Positions 1-5,634 of a DNA stretch of 8,430 bases are shown in pieces (the stretch's first letter is position 1; each line of letters starts with the position of its first letter). The notes under the pieces were generated by a model. That model was not told where the DNA came from and searched no databases. It was given only the letters and a program-made list of their open reading frames with translations. The stretch comes from Anaerolineaceae bacterium. GTDB lineage: Bacteria > Chloroflexota > Anaerolineae > Anaerolineales > Anaerolineaceae. The position numbers and the translations under genes were made by a program. The DNA is taken from positions 1 to 8,430 of the forward strand of contig JAGOIM010000059.1 in assembly GCA_017995665.1 (NCBI GenBank), written 5' to 3'.

Positions 1-25
1 CCATTTCTTCATAGCATCATTTTAC

Positions 26-58
26 ATTATAAAGGAAGGACCGACCGGTTGTCTGACC
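26..58 (-). promoter_or_regulatory. Minus-strand promoter with a TetR-like operator, for a gene beyond the left edge
   Basis: On the minus strand a -10 box TATAAT (31-26) lies 18 bp from a -35-like CAGACA (55-50). The spacer and -35 carry a 21-bp imperfect dyad (38-58) with half-sites of the form GGnCnGAC around a central ACCGGT. GACCGACCGGT-type dyads overlapping a promoter are typical of TetR-family autoregulation; assigning it to TetR is inference. An ATG at 12-10 opens a frame (M-K-K-W) that runs off the window, only about 13 nt from the -10 box and without a Shine-Dalgarno. The ATGs at 20 and 17 meet a stop at once. Confidence 0.45.
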
Positions 59-73
59 ATTCGTTTTTGAGAT

Positions 74-937
74 TTAATCGCTGTTTCTAATCGCATCCAA
101 CATTCGAGCCAGGCGGAAGCTTTCTTTCACATCGTGAACTCTGATAATTGAAGCTCCCTTCATAATGCCCCAGCCATTGGCTGCCAGGCTGCCTTCAAGT
201 CGCTCGCCTTGCGGCAAATTGAGCGTATGACCGATGAAGCCTTTTCGCGAAATACCAAGCAAGAGTGGGAAACCGAGATCAAGCAAGGCGTCCAGGTGCT
301 TTAGCAATGTCAAACTTTGCTGGATGGTTTTACCAAAACCAATTCCGGGGTCGAGAATAATTTTATCTTCGCTCACACCGGCTTGCCGTCCGATTTCGAT
401 CGATTCAGCCAGCCAATTGCGCACCTCACTAACGATATCCTCATATTCCACATCTTCATAATGTCCGCCCAAAGCCGTGCTGACCGCCCTCGCGCCCCTT
501 TCGCGGTTATGCATCAAGATAGCCGTTGCACCAAATTCTGCCACCACGCCTGCCATCGCCGGGTCAAACTTAAAACCCCAGACATCGTTGATAATCTCCA
601 CCCCTTCTTCAAGGCAGCGACGGGCGGTTTCTGCCTTGTAGGTGTCAATTGAAATGAGCGTGTCGGGCAGTTCTTTGCGAATCAGTTTCAAAGCCGGCAA
701 GAGGCGTTCCAGCTCTTCGGCTGTGCTCAGTTTTTGCGAACCCGGACGGGTCGATTCTGCGCCAAGGTCCAAAACGTCGGCACCTTCTTCAACAAAGCGC
801 ATGGCTTGCTCAAGTGCCGCTCTTTCTGTTTCTGCCTGGCTAAGCAAACCGTCCCCCGAAAAGCTATCGGGGGTCAAATTGATGATTCCCATCAGGTAAG
901 TTTTATTGGGGATTTCAGGGAAAAGACTTGATTTCAT
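74..937 (-). CDS. folP: Dihydropteroate synthase
   Basis: Cytoplasmic TIM-barrel enzyme of folate synthesis that joins 6-hydroxymethyl-7,8-dihydropterin pyrophosphate to p-aminobenzoate; the target of sulfonamides. The 287-aa protein has the usual family length and all the signatures: NLTPDSF (20-26), LGAESTRPG (58-66; Ala where GGESTRPG is commoner), SIDTYK (96-101), IND (116-118), LMHNR (141-145), the pterin-site DPGIGFGKT (196-204), SRKGF (230-234) and RVHDV (266-270). The ATG at 937 is chosen over an in-frame GTG at 943 because a GAGG Shine-Dalgarno (946-943) lies 5 nt before the ATG, and nothing suitable precedes the GTG. That ribosome-binding site overlaps the stop of the upstream lipoprotein gene, so the two are probably cotranscribed and coupled. 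No other folate gene is visible here. No terminator is evident after the stop. Confidence 0.97.
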   Translation of the reverse strand: MKSSLFPEIPNKTYLMGIINLTPDSFSGDGLLSQAETERAALEQAMRFVEEGADVLDLGAESTRPGSQKLSTAEELERLLPALKLIRKELPDTLISIDTYKAETARRCLEEGVEIINDVWGFKFDPAMAGVVAEFGATAILMHNRERGARAVSTALGGHYEDVEYEDIVSEVRNWLAESIEIGRQAGVSEDKIILDPGIGFGKTIQQSLTLLKHLDALLDLGFPLLLGISRKGFIGHTLNLPQGERLEGSLAANGWGIMKGASIIRVHDVKESFRLARMLDAIRNSD

Positions 938-944
938 GCTCACC

Positions 945-2027
945 TCATGGGGCTTGATTGGTTTGATAGCGGGCTTCTGCCATCAGACTGACAGAGGCAA
1001 TTTCGGGACCTAAACTATAAACAAATGTGTTGAAAGGGATGCTTTGAGAAGCATTCAAAGGCAAATTAGCTTCCCAAATCCGGAAACCAATCGGCTTCCC
1101 GTTTTCATCAAAAGCTGTTGCCAAGAGCATAAGCGAGGCAAGATCGCGCTCGTCTTTGTTGAGCTTGATTTCACCGCTCACCTGAGCAAAAAGCTTTTTA
1201 TCGGAAATCTGAAGCTTTTCTGAAACAATCTCCAGCCCGGCATAGCGCATGTCTTCCGGCAACATCGGCAGCCAATAATCGATTTCAACTTGAATTTCAT
1301 AATTCTCTGGAACCGGGGAGGGGAAAGTTGCCAAAACCGGCAGGCTTTCACCGGCTGGGATGATGTTTAAAGGTGCGAAAACCACTAACTCGCTTGCATA
1401 GTCGCTCGTTTTTGAACTGAGTTTGAATGATAGGGAGGGGTTCTCGAGATTCTCTTTGCCTTTGTTGTGGAGCAATGCCAGACAAGTTAGTTCGCCCAGA
1501 GGGTTTAGATAGCAAGTTGGTTCGCCCTTAATTTCCAGCGGAGCCGATGAGGTCGGGCTGACTGTCGGTTGAAGCTCAGACGTCGGCGTTTGAGTCGGGG
1601 TTTGAGTTAGCGTCGGAGTAGCGGTGTTGGTGGGCAAAGGTGTTGCGGTAACCGGAATTTCTAAAACCGTCCCGACACTCAACCAATTTGGGGTTACTGA
1701 CGGGTTTGCTGCCAACAAATCTTCCAAACTGATGCCGTAGTAGAGCGCAATCGCCATCAGCTCATTCCCTTTTTCGATTGTCCAGCGAACCGGAGCAGGG
1801 GTTGATGTTGGCGTCATGGTCAGCGTTTGCGTTGGTGCTTCGCTCGGGCTGGGGCTGGGGGTATAGGTTTGACTGGGGGTGAGCGTTTGGCTGGGTCTGA
1901 GCGTCGCGGGCATAGTTGGCTCGACCGTTTTCGTTGCCGGTAATTCAAGCTCAACCAAACAGCCGGAGAGGCTGAAAATGCTTAGAAATAAAAGTGGAAG
2001 AAGCACTCCACGAATCTTGCGTTTCAT
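945..2027 (-). CDS. LysM-domain lipoprotein with Thr/Pro-rich linkers and a C-terminal beta-rich region
   Basis: Probable peptidoglycan-binding lipoprotein of 360 aa. Residues 1-22 form a lipoprotein signal peptide: a K/R-rich start, a hydrophobic core (8-20) and the lipobox LSGC with the lipid-bearing Cys23. Next come a Thr/Pro/Ser linker (about 31-79), one LysM domain (82-125, including IALYYGISLEDLLAANP and a GTVLEIP end), a second Thr/Pro linker (126-163) and a region of about 200 residues that looks all-beta. Cys172 and Cys182 could form a disulfide. The segment around 275-350 (VSGEIKLN, FDENGKPIGF, a Pro/Asn turn, then IPF) resembles FxLYD or CARDB-type Ig-like folds; that is inference. 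TP-rich LysM proteins of this style are common in Anaerolineae. The gene lies between murI and folP and starts at an apparently leaderless promoter. The partner or cargo of the C-terminal region is unknown. Confidence 0.88.
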   Translation of the reverse strand: MKRKIRGVLLPLLFLSIFSLSGCLVELELPATKTVEPTMPATLRPSQTLTPSQTYTPSPSPSEAPTQTLTMTPTSTPAPVRWTIEKGNELMAIALYYGISLEDLLAANPSVTPNWLSVGTVLEIPVTATPLPTNTATPTLTQTPTQTPTSELQPTVSPTSSAPLEIKGEPTCYLNPLGELTCLALLHNKGKENLENPSLSFKLSSKTSDYASELVVFAPLNIIPAGESLPVLATFPSPVPENYEIQVEIDYWLPMLPEDMRYAGLEIVSEKLQISDKKLFAQVSGEIKLNKDERDLASLMLLATAFDENGKPIGFRIWEANLPLNASQSIPFNTFVYSLGPEIASVSLMAEARYQTNQAP

Positions 2028-2033
2028 TTTTTG

Positions 2034-2042
2034 ATTATATCA
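2034..2042 (-). promoter_or_regulatory. Extended -10 promoter of the LysM lipoprotein gene, predicted leaderless
   Basis: The minus strand reads TGATATAAT (2042-2034), a full extended -10 element. The ATG follows after only 6 nt (CAAAAA), where transcription would be expected to begin. There is no Shine-Dalgarno and no convincing -35. This predicts a leaderless mRNA beginning at or next to the start codon. Confidence 0.6.
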
Positions 2043-2136
2043 GGCTAGGGACATGTCGCATTTGAAGGAGAAGGCTCCGCTTTGGATTAATTGCCCTGCC
2101 AAAGATGTGTGTGCATGTTTTGTTGTCAGCTTGGAA

Positions 2137-2949
2137 TTATGATAAGCGGATGCTTTTCACTTCTGCGTGGATATCCAAGAGATTTGCTAAAAACACTTCT
2201 AAATCCACCGCCTTTCCGCTGGTGAAAAATTGCATTTCGCTCTTTTGGGAAGCTGAGGCCAACAAATCCCGACTTTCCAAAACCCTTTTCACCTGACGGG
2301 CAACTGCCGGTGCGGGGTCGACTACACGCACATCTTCTCCGGCAATTTGACGAATCAGAGGGATCGCAAAGGGAAAATGCGTGCAGCCCATCACGAGGGA
2401 ATCAACGCCTTCTTTCAGCATCGGCTCAATTGCATCCTCCAAAATCTGCCTTGTCTCAGCTGACTCCACGGCACCTTTTTCAATTTGCTCCACCAAGCCC
2501 GGGCATGTGGCTTGAAATAACTGCACGTCACCGGCGAAGCGTTCCACAACTGATGCATAAAGCTCGCCTTGAAAAGTGGATGGGGTAGCCAAAACGCCCA
2601 CTTTGCCGCTCAGCGTTTGCTCGGCTGCCGGTTTTACCGCCGGTTCCATGCCGACAAAGGGAAAGTCGGAGTAGTTGTTTCTCAACACTTTCAAGGCAGC
2701 CGCAGAGGCCGTATTGCAAGCAACCACAATCAGTTTTACCCCTTGCGCCATCATAAAAGAGCTTGCTCTCTCTGCCAGGGTGCGAACTTCTTCCAAACTG
2801 CGTTCTCCATAGGGAACATTTGCCTGATCTGCGAGGTAGATTAATTTTTCATTGGGCAAAAGCGCTCGGATTGCTCTTAAAACAGTCAAACCACCAACAC
2901 CTGAATCGTAGATTGCGATCGGAGATTTTGCAGAAATTTGTAAATCCAT
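2137..2949 (-). CDS. murI: Glutamate racemase
   Basis: Cofactor-independent cytoplasmic racemase that makes D-glutamate for the peptidoglycan stem peptide. The 270-aa protein has typical family length and both halves of the pseudo-symmetric active site. Seen are YDSGVGGLTVL (14-24; Asp15 and Ser16), DQANVPYGER (41-50), ACNTASA (77-83) with catalytic Cys78, PFVGMEPAVKPA (97-108), GVLATPSTF (118-126) and GCTHFPF (188-194) with catalytic Cys189 and His191. The start ATG has no Shine-Dalgarno but lies 6 nt after a TATAAT box. The gene leads the murI, LysM lipoprotein, folP group. About 109 bp, holding the next gene's own promoter, separates it from the lipoprotein gene. Its presence implies that the organism builds peptidoglycan. 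Confidence 0.97.
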   Translation of the reverse strand: MDLQISAKSPIAIYDSGVGGLTVLRAIRALLPNEKLIYLADQANVPYGERSLEEVRTLAERASSFMMAQGVKLIVVACNTASAAALKVLRNNYSDFPFVGMEPAVKPAAEQTLSGKVGVLATPSTFQGELYASVVERFAGDVQLFQATCPGLVEQIEKGAVESAETRQILEDAIEPMLKEGVDSLVMGCTHFPFAIPLIRQIAGEDVRVVDPAPAVARQVKRVLESRDLLASASQKSEMQFFTSGKAVDLEVFLANLLDIHAEVKSIRLS

Positions 2950-2955
2950 AGTCTA

Positions 2956-2961
2956 ATTATA
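2956..2961 (-). promoter_or_regulatory. -10 box of murI, predicted leaderless
   Basis: A perfect TATAAT on the minus strand (2961-2956) is followed after 6 nt (TAGACT) by the murI ATG. No purine-rich ribosome-binding site is present. I see no good -35 hexamer at 15-18 bp, so the call rests on the -10 box and its position, which copies the arrangement at the neighbouring lipoprotein gene. Confidence 0.5.
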
Positions 2962-3010
2962 GTCTCGTCAGAGAAATTGAAGCGGATTGGTAATAGCATT
3001 TACCGGTATC

Positions 3011-3040
3011 AAAAAACCTCTCCATTTTTGGAGAGGTTTT
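3011..3040 (-). terminator. Rho-independent terminator of rplS
   Basis: The arms CCTCTCCA (3017-3024) and TGGAGAGG (3029-3036) pair perfectly around a TTTT loop and extend by four A-T pairs to a 12-bp stem (3013-3040). In the minus direction the stem runs into six T residues. It lies about 30 bp after the rplS stop and before the murI promoter, separating the two units. The opposite side has only TTTT, so termination in the plus direction would be weaker. Confidence 0.92.
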
Positions 3041-3071
3041 AAATGTAAGGGGAACAATATTTGCGTTCGAC

Positions 3072-3422
3072 TTAGAAACGCTGCTTCAGGCGAGCACTCT
3101 TGCCGGTGCGTTCGCGCAAGAAATACAAACGAGCGCGGCGAACCTTGTTATGACGCTCAACCACAACCTTAGCAATACGAGGAGAATGGAACAAAAAAGT
3201 ACGCTCAACGCCGATTCCATTGCTCGCAACGCGACGAACGGTGAAAGATGCATCGTTGCCACTTCCGCGGACATACAAAACCACGCCTTTAAATTCCTGG
3301 ATGCGTTCGCGGTCGCCTTCTCGAATCTTCATATGGACACTGACATTATCGCCAGGGAAGAGATTAGGAATATTTTCGTTCTTTTCACTTTGCACAGATT
3401 TCAAAAGTTCTGTATGATTCAT
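3072..3422 (-). CDS. rplS: 50S ribosomal protein bL19
   Basis: Large-subunit ribosomal protein near the 30S-50S interface. The 116 aa match the usual length of about 115. The family core is intact: LFPGDNVSVHMKI (21-33), EFKGVVLYVRGSG (43-55), FTVRRVASNGIGVERTF (60-76), then the basic tail with KVRRARLYFLRER and KSARLKQ. The ATG is preceded by AAGGG (3434-3430) at 7-nt spacing. In many bacteria rplS ends an rpsP-rimM-trmD-rplS operon. Here it stands alone between the flavodiiron gene and murI, with its own strong promoter and terminator. No frameshift or truncation is seen. Confidence 0.98.
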   Translation of the reverse strand: MNHTELLKSVQSEKNENIPNLFPGDNVSVHMKIREGDRERIQEFKGVVLYVRGSGNDASFTVRRVASNGIGVERTFLFHSPRIAKVVVERHNKVRRARLYFLRERTGKSARLKQRF

Positions 3423-3452
3423 GGCACAACCCTTCTAAATTAACATAATTAA

Positions 3453-3475
3453 GCGCCCGGATATACATGCGGCGC
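3453..3475 (-). promoter_or_regulatory. Possible leader hairpin of rplS
   Basis: In the roughly 55-nt leader of the rplS transcript, GCGCC (3475-3471) can pair with GGCGC (3457-3453) across a 13-nt loop, ending about 18 nt before the Shine-Dalgarno. The stem is only 5 bp. Leader-mediated autoregulation of L19 genes is known in some phyla, but no match to a described L19 leader can be claimed here. Confidence 0.25.
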
Positions 3476-3483
3476 GAAGAATG

Positions 3484-3513
3484 AGTATAACAAGAATCCC
3501 TCGGTTTTGTCAA
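3484..3513 (-). promoter_or_regulatory. Strong sigma-70-type promoter of rplS
   Basis: On the minus strand TTGACA (3513-3508) and TATACT (3489-3484) are separated by 18 bp. Transcription would start near 3477, giving a leader of about 55 nt before the rplS ATG. The match to consensus fits a highly expressed ribosomal protein gene. Confidence 0.85.
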
Positions 3514-3575
3514 GCGTTTTCTTCAGTTAACTGTAAACAGCCGACGGTCAGTTATTCTCAATCTGAAAACATAAG

Positions 3576-4772
3576 CTATGCAGCTAAAATCGCTTTGACA
3601 ATGGCGTCAAGGCTTTCCAAATCGCCATCTTTTACTGCTGATTTTATCGAATGGCTTTCATCCAAAATGGTGATGCCCTTCATCGATTCAAAAATCTCGC
3701 GCATTTTCTTTCCGGCAGAGAGTGCCCAGCTGCCGTTTTCGACCAAGGCAACTGTTCGATTAGTCAAATTGTGGGCTTTCAAATCGAGCAAGGCGCTTTC
3801 CATATGGGGGAAAAGCTCCGCATTAAACGTTGAAGAAGCAAAAATCATCCGGTCATATTTGAAGCAATCAGCCAAAATTTCTGAAGGATCTGCGCTGGAA
3901 ACATCATGAACAACGATTTTTTCTTCGCCGGCTTCCGCCAGTTTGTTGGCTAAAATTTCAGCAGCCAGGGCAGTATTGCCGTAAACCGATCCAAAAGCAA
4001 TTACGACACCGCGTTCTTCGGGGGTATAACTTGCCCACTTTTGGTATTTATCCAATATTATGCCCAAATCTTTCCGCCAAATTGGTCCATGCAGCGGGCA
4101 AATCATTTGAATATCCAGTCCGGAAATCTTGTCAAAGAGCGAAAGCACGTTTCTGCCATATTTACCGACGATGCTGGTGTAATAACGACGGGCTTCCGGC
4201 AAATATTCGTCCTCAAAACCGTATTGATCGGCAAATTGCCTTCCGTCAATGGGCCCAAATGTGCCAAAAGCGTCTGCTGAGAAGAAAATTTTGCTGTGGC
4301 TATCGTAGCTCATCATCACCTCGGGCCAATGCACCATCGGCGCCATAAAGAATGTGAGTTTGTGTTTGCCGCTCTCCAAAACGTCGCCTTCTTTGACTTC
4401 AAGCATATGTCCTTCGAGGTCGACATCGTAAAATTGATTAATCATCTGGAAAGTCTTTTTATTGCCAACGACTTTCATCTCCGGATATTTTTGAATCAGA
4501 TTCGGTATTTGGGAGCAGTGGTCGGGTTCCATATGTTGAACCACCAAGTAGTCCAAAGGGCGTCCGCCAAGAGCAGCTTGCAGATTTTCCCAAAACTGAT
4601 CGGCAACAGCGCGGTCAACCGCATCCATCAAAACCGTTTTTTCATCCAAAATGAGGTAAGAATTGTAGGACATCCCACGCGGGACAGGGTGAGAGTTTTC
4701 GAACATTGTAATCCGCCGGTCGTTTGCACCGAGGTTGAAAATATCTTCAGTAACTTGCCTGTAATTGTGCAT
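3576..4772 (-). CDS. A-type flavodiiron protein (FprA family, O2/NO reductase)
   Basis: Cytoplasmic two-domain enzyme that reduces O2 to water and/or NO to N2O, protecting anaerobes. The N-terminal metallo-beta-lactamase-like domain (about 1-250) keeps every expected di-iron ligand: His80-x-Glu82-x-Asp84-His85 (HMEPDH), His148 (MVHWPE), Asp167 (SADAFGTFG) and His228 (PLHGPIW). The C-terminal flavodoxin domain (about 255-398) begins with the FMN phosphate loop GSVYGNT. The 398-aa length is that of the plain class without a fused rubredoxin. The ATG at 4772 is preferred over an in-frame TTG at 4775 because AAGGAG (4785-4780) lies 7 nt before it. No rubredoxin or reductase gene is nearby, so the electron donor must be encoded elsewhere. 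O2 versus NO preference cannot be read from sequence. The gene is monocistronic and divergent from the DUF2975 gene. Confidence 0.95.
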   Translation of the reverse strand: MHNYRQVTEDIFNLGANDRRITMFENSHPVPRGMSYNSYLILDEKTVLMDAVDRAVADQFWENLQAALGGRPLDYLVVQHMEPDHCSQIPNLIQKYPEMKVVGNKKTFQMINQFYDVDLEGHMLEVKEGDVLESGKHKLTFFMAPMVHWPEVMMSYDSHSKIFFSADAFGTFGPIDGRQFADQYGFEDEYLPEARRYYTSIVGKYGRNVLSLFDKISGLDIQMICPLHGPIWRKDLGIILDKYQKWASYTPEERGVVIAFGSVYGNTALAAEILANKLAEAGEEKIVVHDVSSADPSEILADCFKYDRMIFASSTFNAELFPHMESALLDLKAHNLTNRTVALVENGSWALSAGKKMREIFESMKGITILDESHSIKSAVKDGDLESLDAIVKAILAA

Positions 4773-4779
4773 CAAAGTT

Positions 4780-4824
4780 CTCCTTTGTGAAATTTTTTAA
4801 ATTCGCATTATCAAGCTTAGTATA
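4780..4824 (-). promoter_or_regulatory. Putative -10 and ribosome-binding site of the flavodiiron gene
   Basis: The minus strand carries TATACT (4824-4819), inside the short palindrome AGTATACT (4819-4826). It is followed by an A/T-rich leader of about 40 nt and the Shine-Dalgarno AAGGAG (4785-4780). The region 16-18 bp upstream (ATGATG-like) is a poor -35, so an activator or another -10, such as GATAAT at 4812-4807, is possible. Confidence 0.35.
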
Positions 4825-4934
4825 CTTCACTCGTCCCGAAACATCATCTTTGGCATAGAACGAGCAGTAATTCTCATGCTGGAACTGGCAATATTAAGAT
4901 TGTGATTTTATTCCAAGGGGTGTCCGCAATCTTT

Positions 4935-4988
4935 GGGCAGGTCAACCAATTTGGGCGATTATTGAGCATTCGAGATTGGGACCTGCCC
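4935..4988. repeat. Imperfect inverted repeat, possibly a small dispersed palindromic element
   Basis: GGGCAGGTC-AA-CCAAT (4935-4950) pairs with ATTGG-GACCTGCCC (4975-4988). This gives 9 + 5 bp interrupted by a 2-nt bulge, around a loop of 24 nt. No T-run follows on either strand and no gene ends just before it, so it does not look like a terminator. GGGCAGGT...ACCTGCCC palindromes resemble REP or MITE-like intergenic repeats. Whether it is repeated in this genome cannot be seen from one copy. Confidence 0.6.
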
Positions 4989-5070
4989 TTACAATTGTGT
5001 GTATTAAGTGACTTGCAATCTTATTGAGCGCTTCTATCACTGCTATCAAAATCACGTATAGCGCGTAATA

Positions 5071-5117
5071 TTTATTGACAAACGATAAATTCTGTCTTAT
5101 ACTGCACTCATAAGACA
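5071..5117. promoter_or_regulatory. Two TTAT-N9-ATAA dyads over the promoter, candidate operators
   Basis: The stronger dyad has perfect 8-bp arms TGTCTTAT (5093-5100) and ATAAGACA (5110-5117) with a 9-bp spacer, covering the -10 box and likely start point. A second dyad, TTTAT (5071-5075) and ATAAA (5085-5089), has the same 9-bp spacer and shares the TTAT-N9-ATAA core across the -35. The 67-aa Xre regulator encoded in the same operon is the obvious candidate to bind them; that is inference. Confidence 0.6.
5075..5103 (+). promoter_or_regulatory. Near-consensus promoter of the DUF2975 / Xre / nitroreductase genes
   Basis: TTGACA (5075-5080), 17 bp, then TATACT (5098-5103). Transcription should start near 5110, giving a leader of about 44 nt. 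Such a strong core promoter overlapped by dyads suggests that it is normally held down by a repressor. Confidence 0.85.
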
Positions 5118-5122
5118 AATTC

Positions 5123-5146
5123 GCCGGTTTGGTTCCGGCACGGAGG
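5123..5146 (+). promoter_or_regulatory. Leader hairpin beside the DUF2975 ribosome-binding site
   Basis: GCCGG (5123-5127) and CCGGC (5135-5139) form a GC-only 5-bp stem with a 7-nt loop. It ends 2 nt before the Shine-Dalgarno GGAGG (5142-5146), which itself stays unpaired. It may stabilise the mRNA or tune initiation. The GGAGG lies 7 nt from the ATG at 5154, which selects that start over the in-frame TTG at 5148, only 1 nt away. Confidence 0.45.
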
Positions 5147-5153
5147 TTTGATT

Positions 5154-5627
5154 ATGAAAACTAAAGTTCAAACAGTGATTATCGAAGTGGGAGTGATTGT
5201 CGGGATGCTTTTGCTGATTGCAATCGGCGTATATCTTGTTCCATTCTCGCATGAAGTGGCAAGTGCTAACCCAACAATCACTTACATGCGCATACCGGTT
5301 TTGATTATGGGTTGGGCTATTTTGGCTTGTGGCATTGCGGCTCTTGTAAAGGCAATTTTGCTTTTGGAGCGAATCCGCAAAGACCGGATTTTCGAACCGG
5401 GTTCAGTAAAGCTCATAAAGGGAATCGGTTGGTGTGCCTACGCCGCAATCCTTCCATTAATCGCATTATACATTTATACCGAGGTGAATGTCGCCGCTTC
5501 TATTACCAATCTTTATGTCGGCTTAGGGATGGCGCTATTCTTTATCATTGGGTTATTTTTCTTTATGGTCGCATCGCTTTTCCAAAAAGCGGTTGATTAT
5601 AAAGAAGAAAACGATTTAACGGTTTGA
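5154..5627 (+). CDS. DUF2975 family membrane protein
   Basis: Integral membrane protein of 157 aa and unknown function. Four transmembrane helices are visible at about 9-29, 44-70, 91-111 and 118-142. The loop after helix 2 has the family's charged stretch (LERIRKDRIFEPGSVKLIKG). The C-terminus ends in EENDLTV, the conserved N-x-LTV-like tail of DUF2975 proteins. These proteins are usually encoded just before a tiny Xre/YozG-type regulator, as here: the TGA overlaps the next gene's Shine-Dalgarno and only 7 nt separate the two genes. The pair resembles two-gene arrangements in which a membrane protein may sense a signal or influence the regulator, but no such role is demonstrated for this family that I can name with confidence. 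Confidence 0.88.
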   Translation: MKTKVQTVIIEVGVIVGMLLLIAIGVYLVPFSHEVASANPTITYMRIPVLIMGWAILACGIAALVKAILLLERIRKDRIFEPGSVKLIKGIGWCAYAAILPLIALYIYTEVNVAASITNLYVGLGMALFFIIGLFFFMVASLFQKAVDYKEENDLTV

Positions 5628-5634
5628 GGTTGAA

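Larger units (their letters stand above)
4773..5153. other. 381-bp divergent intergenic region
   Basis: No coding sequence is supported here; the short open frames lack ribosome-binding sites. From left to right it holds the flavodiiron leader and putative -10 (to about 4826), a featureless stretch to about 4925, a 54-bp inverted repeat (4935-4988), short direct repeats (GCAATCTT at 4926 and 5015; TTATTGAGC at 4959 and 5021), and the plus-strand promoter, dyads and leader hairpin of the DUF2975 gene (5071-5153). Confidence 0.7.

Noticed and set aside
1539..1937. Repetitive stretches as tandem repeats or a CRISPR-like array
   Set aside because: They encode the Thr/Pro-rich linkers on either side of the LysM domain; there are no fixed-length repeats with unique spacers.
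2080..2104. CTTTGG / CCAAAG inverted repeat after murI as a terminator
   Set aside because: Only 6 bp, 13-nt loop and no T-run; not distinguishable from chance.
3524..3554. CAGTTAACTG palindrome and TAACTG / CAGTTA repeat downstream of the flavodiiron gene
   Set aside because: Short arms with no T-run; weak as a terminator and with no other supported role.
3481..3909. Plus-strand open frame of 142 codons
   Set aside because: Antisense to the end of the flavodiiron gene and across the rplS promoter; the translation has no family resemblance.
4296..4790. Plus-strand open frame of 164 codons
   Set aside because: Lies antisense to the flavodiiron gene, whose protein has all family motifs. No ribosome-binding site and no recognisable protein features.
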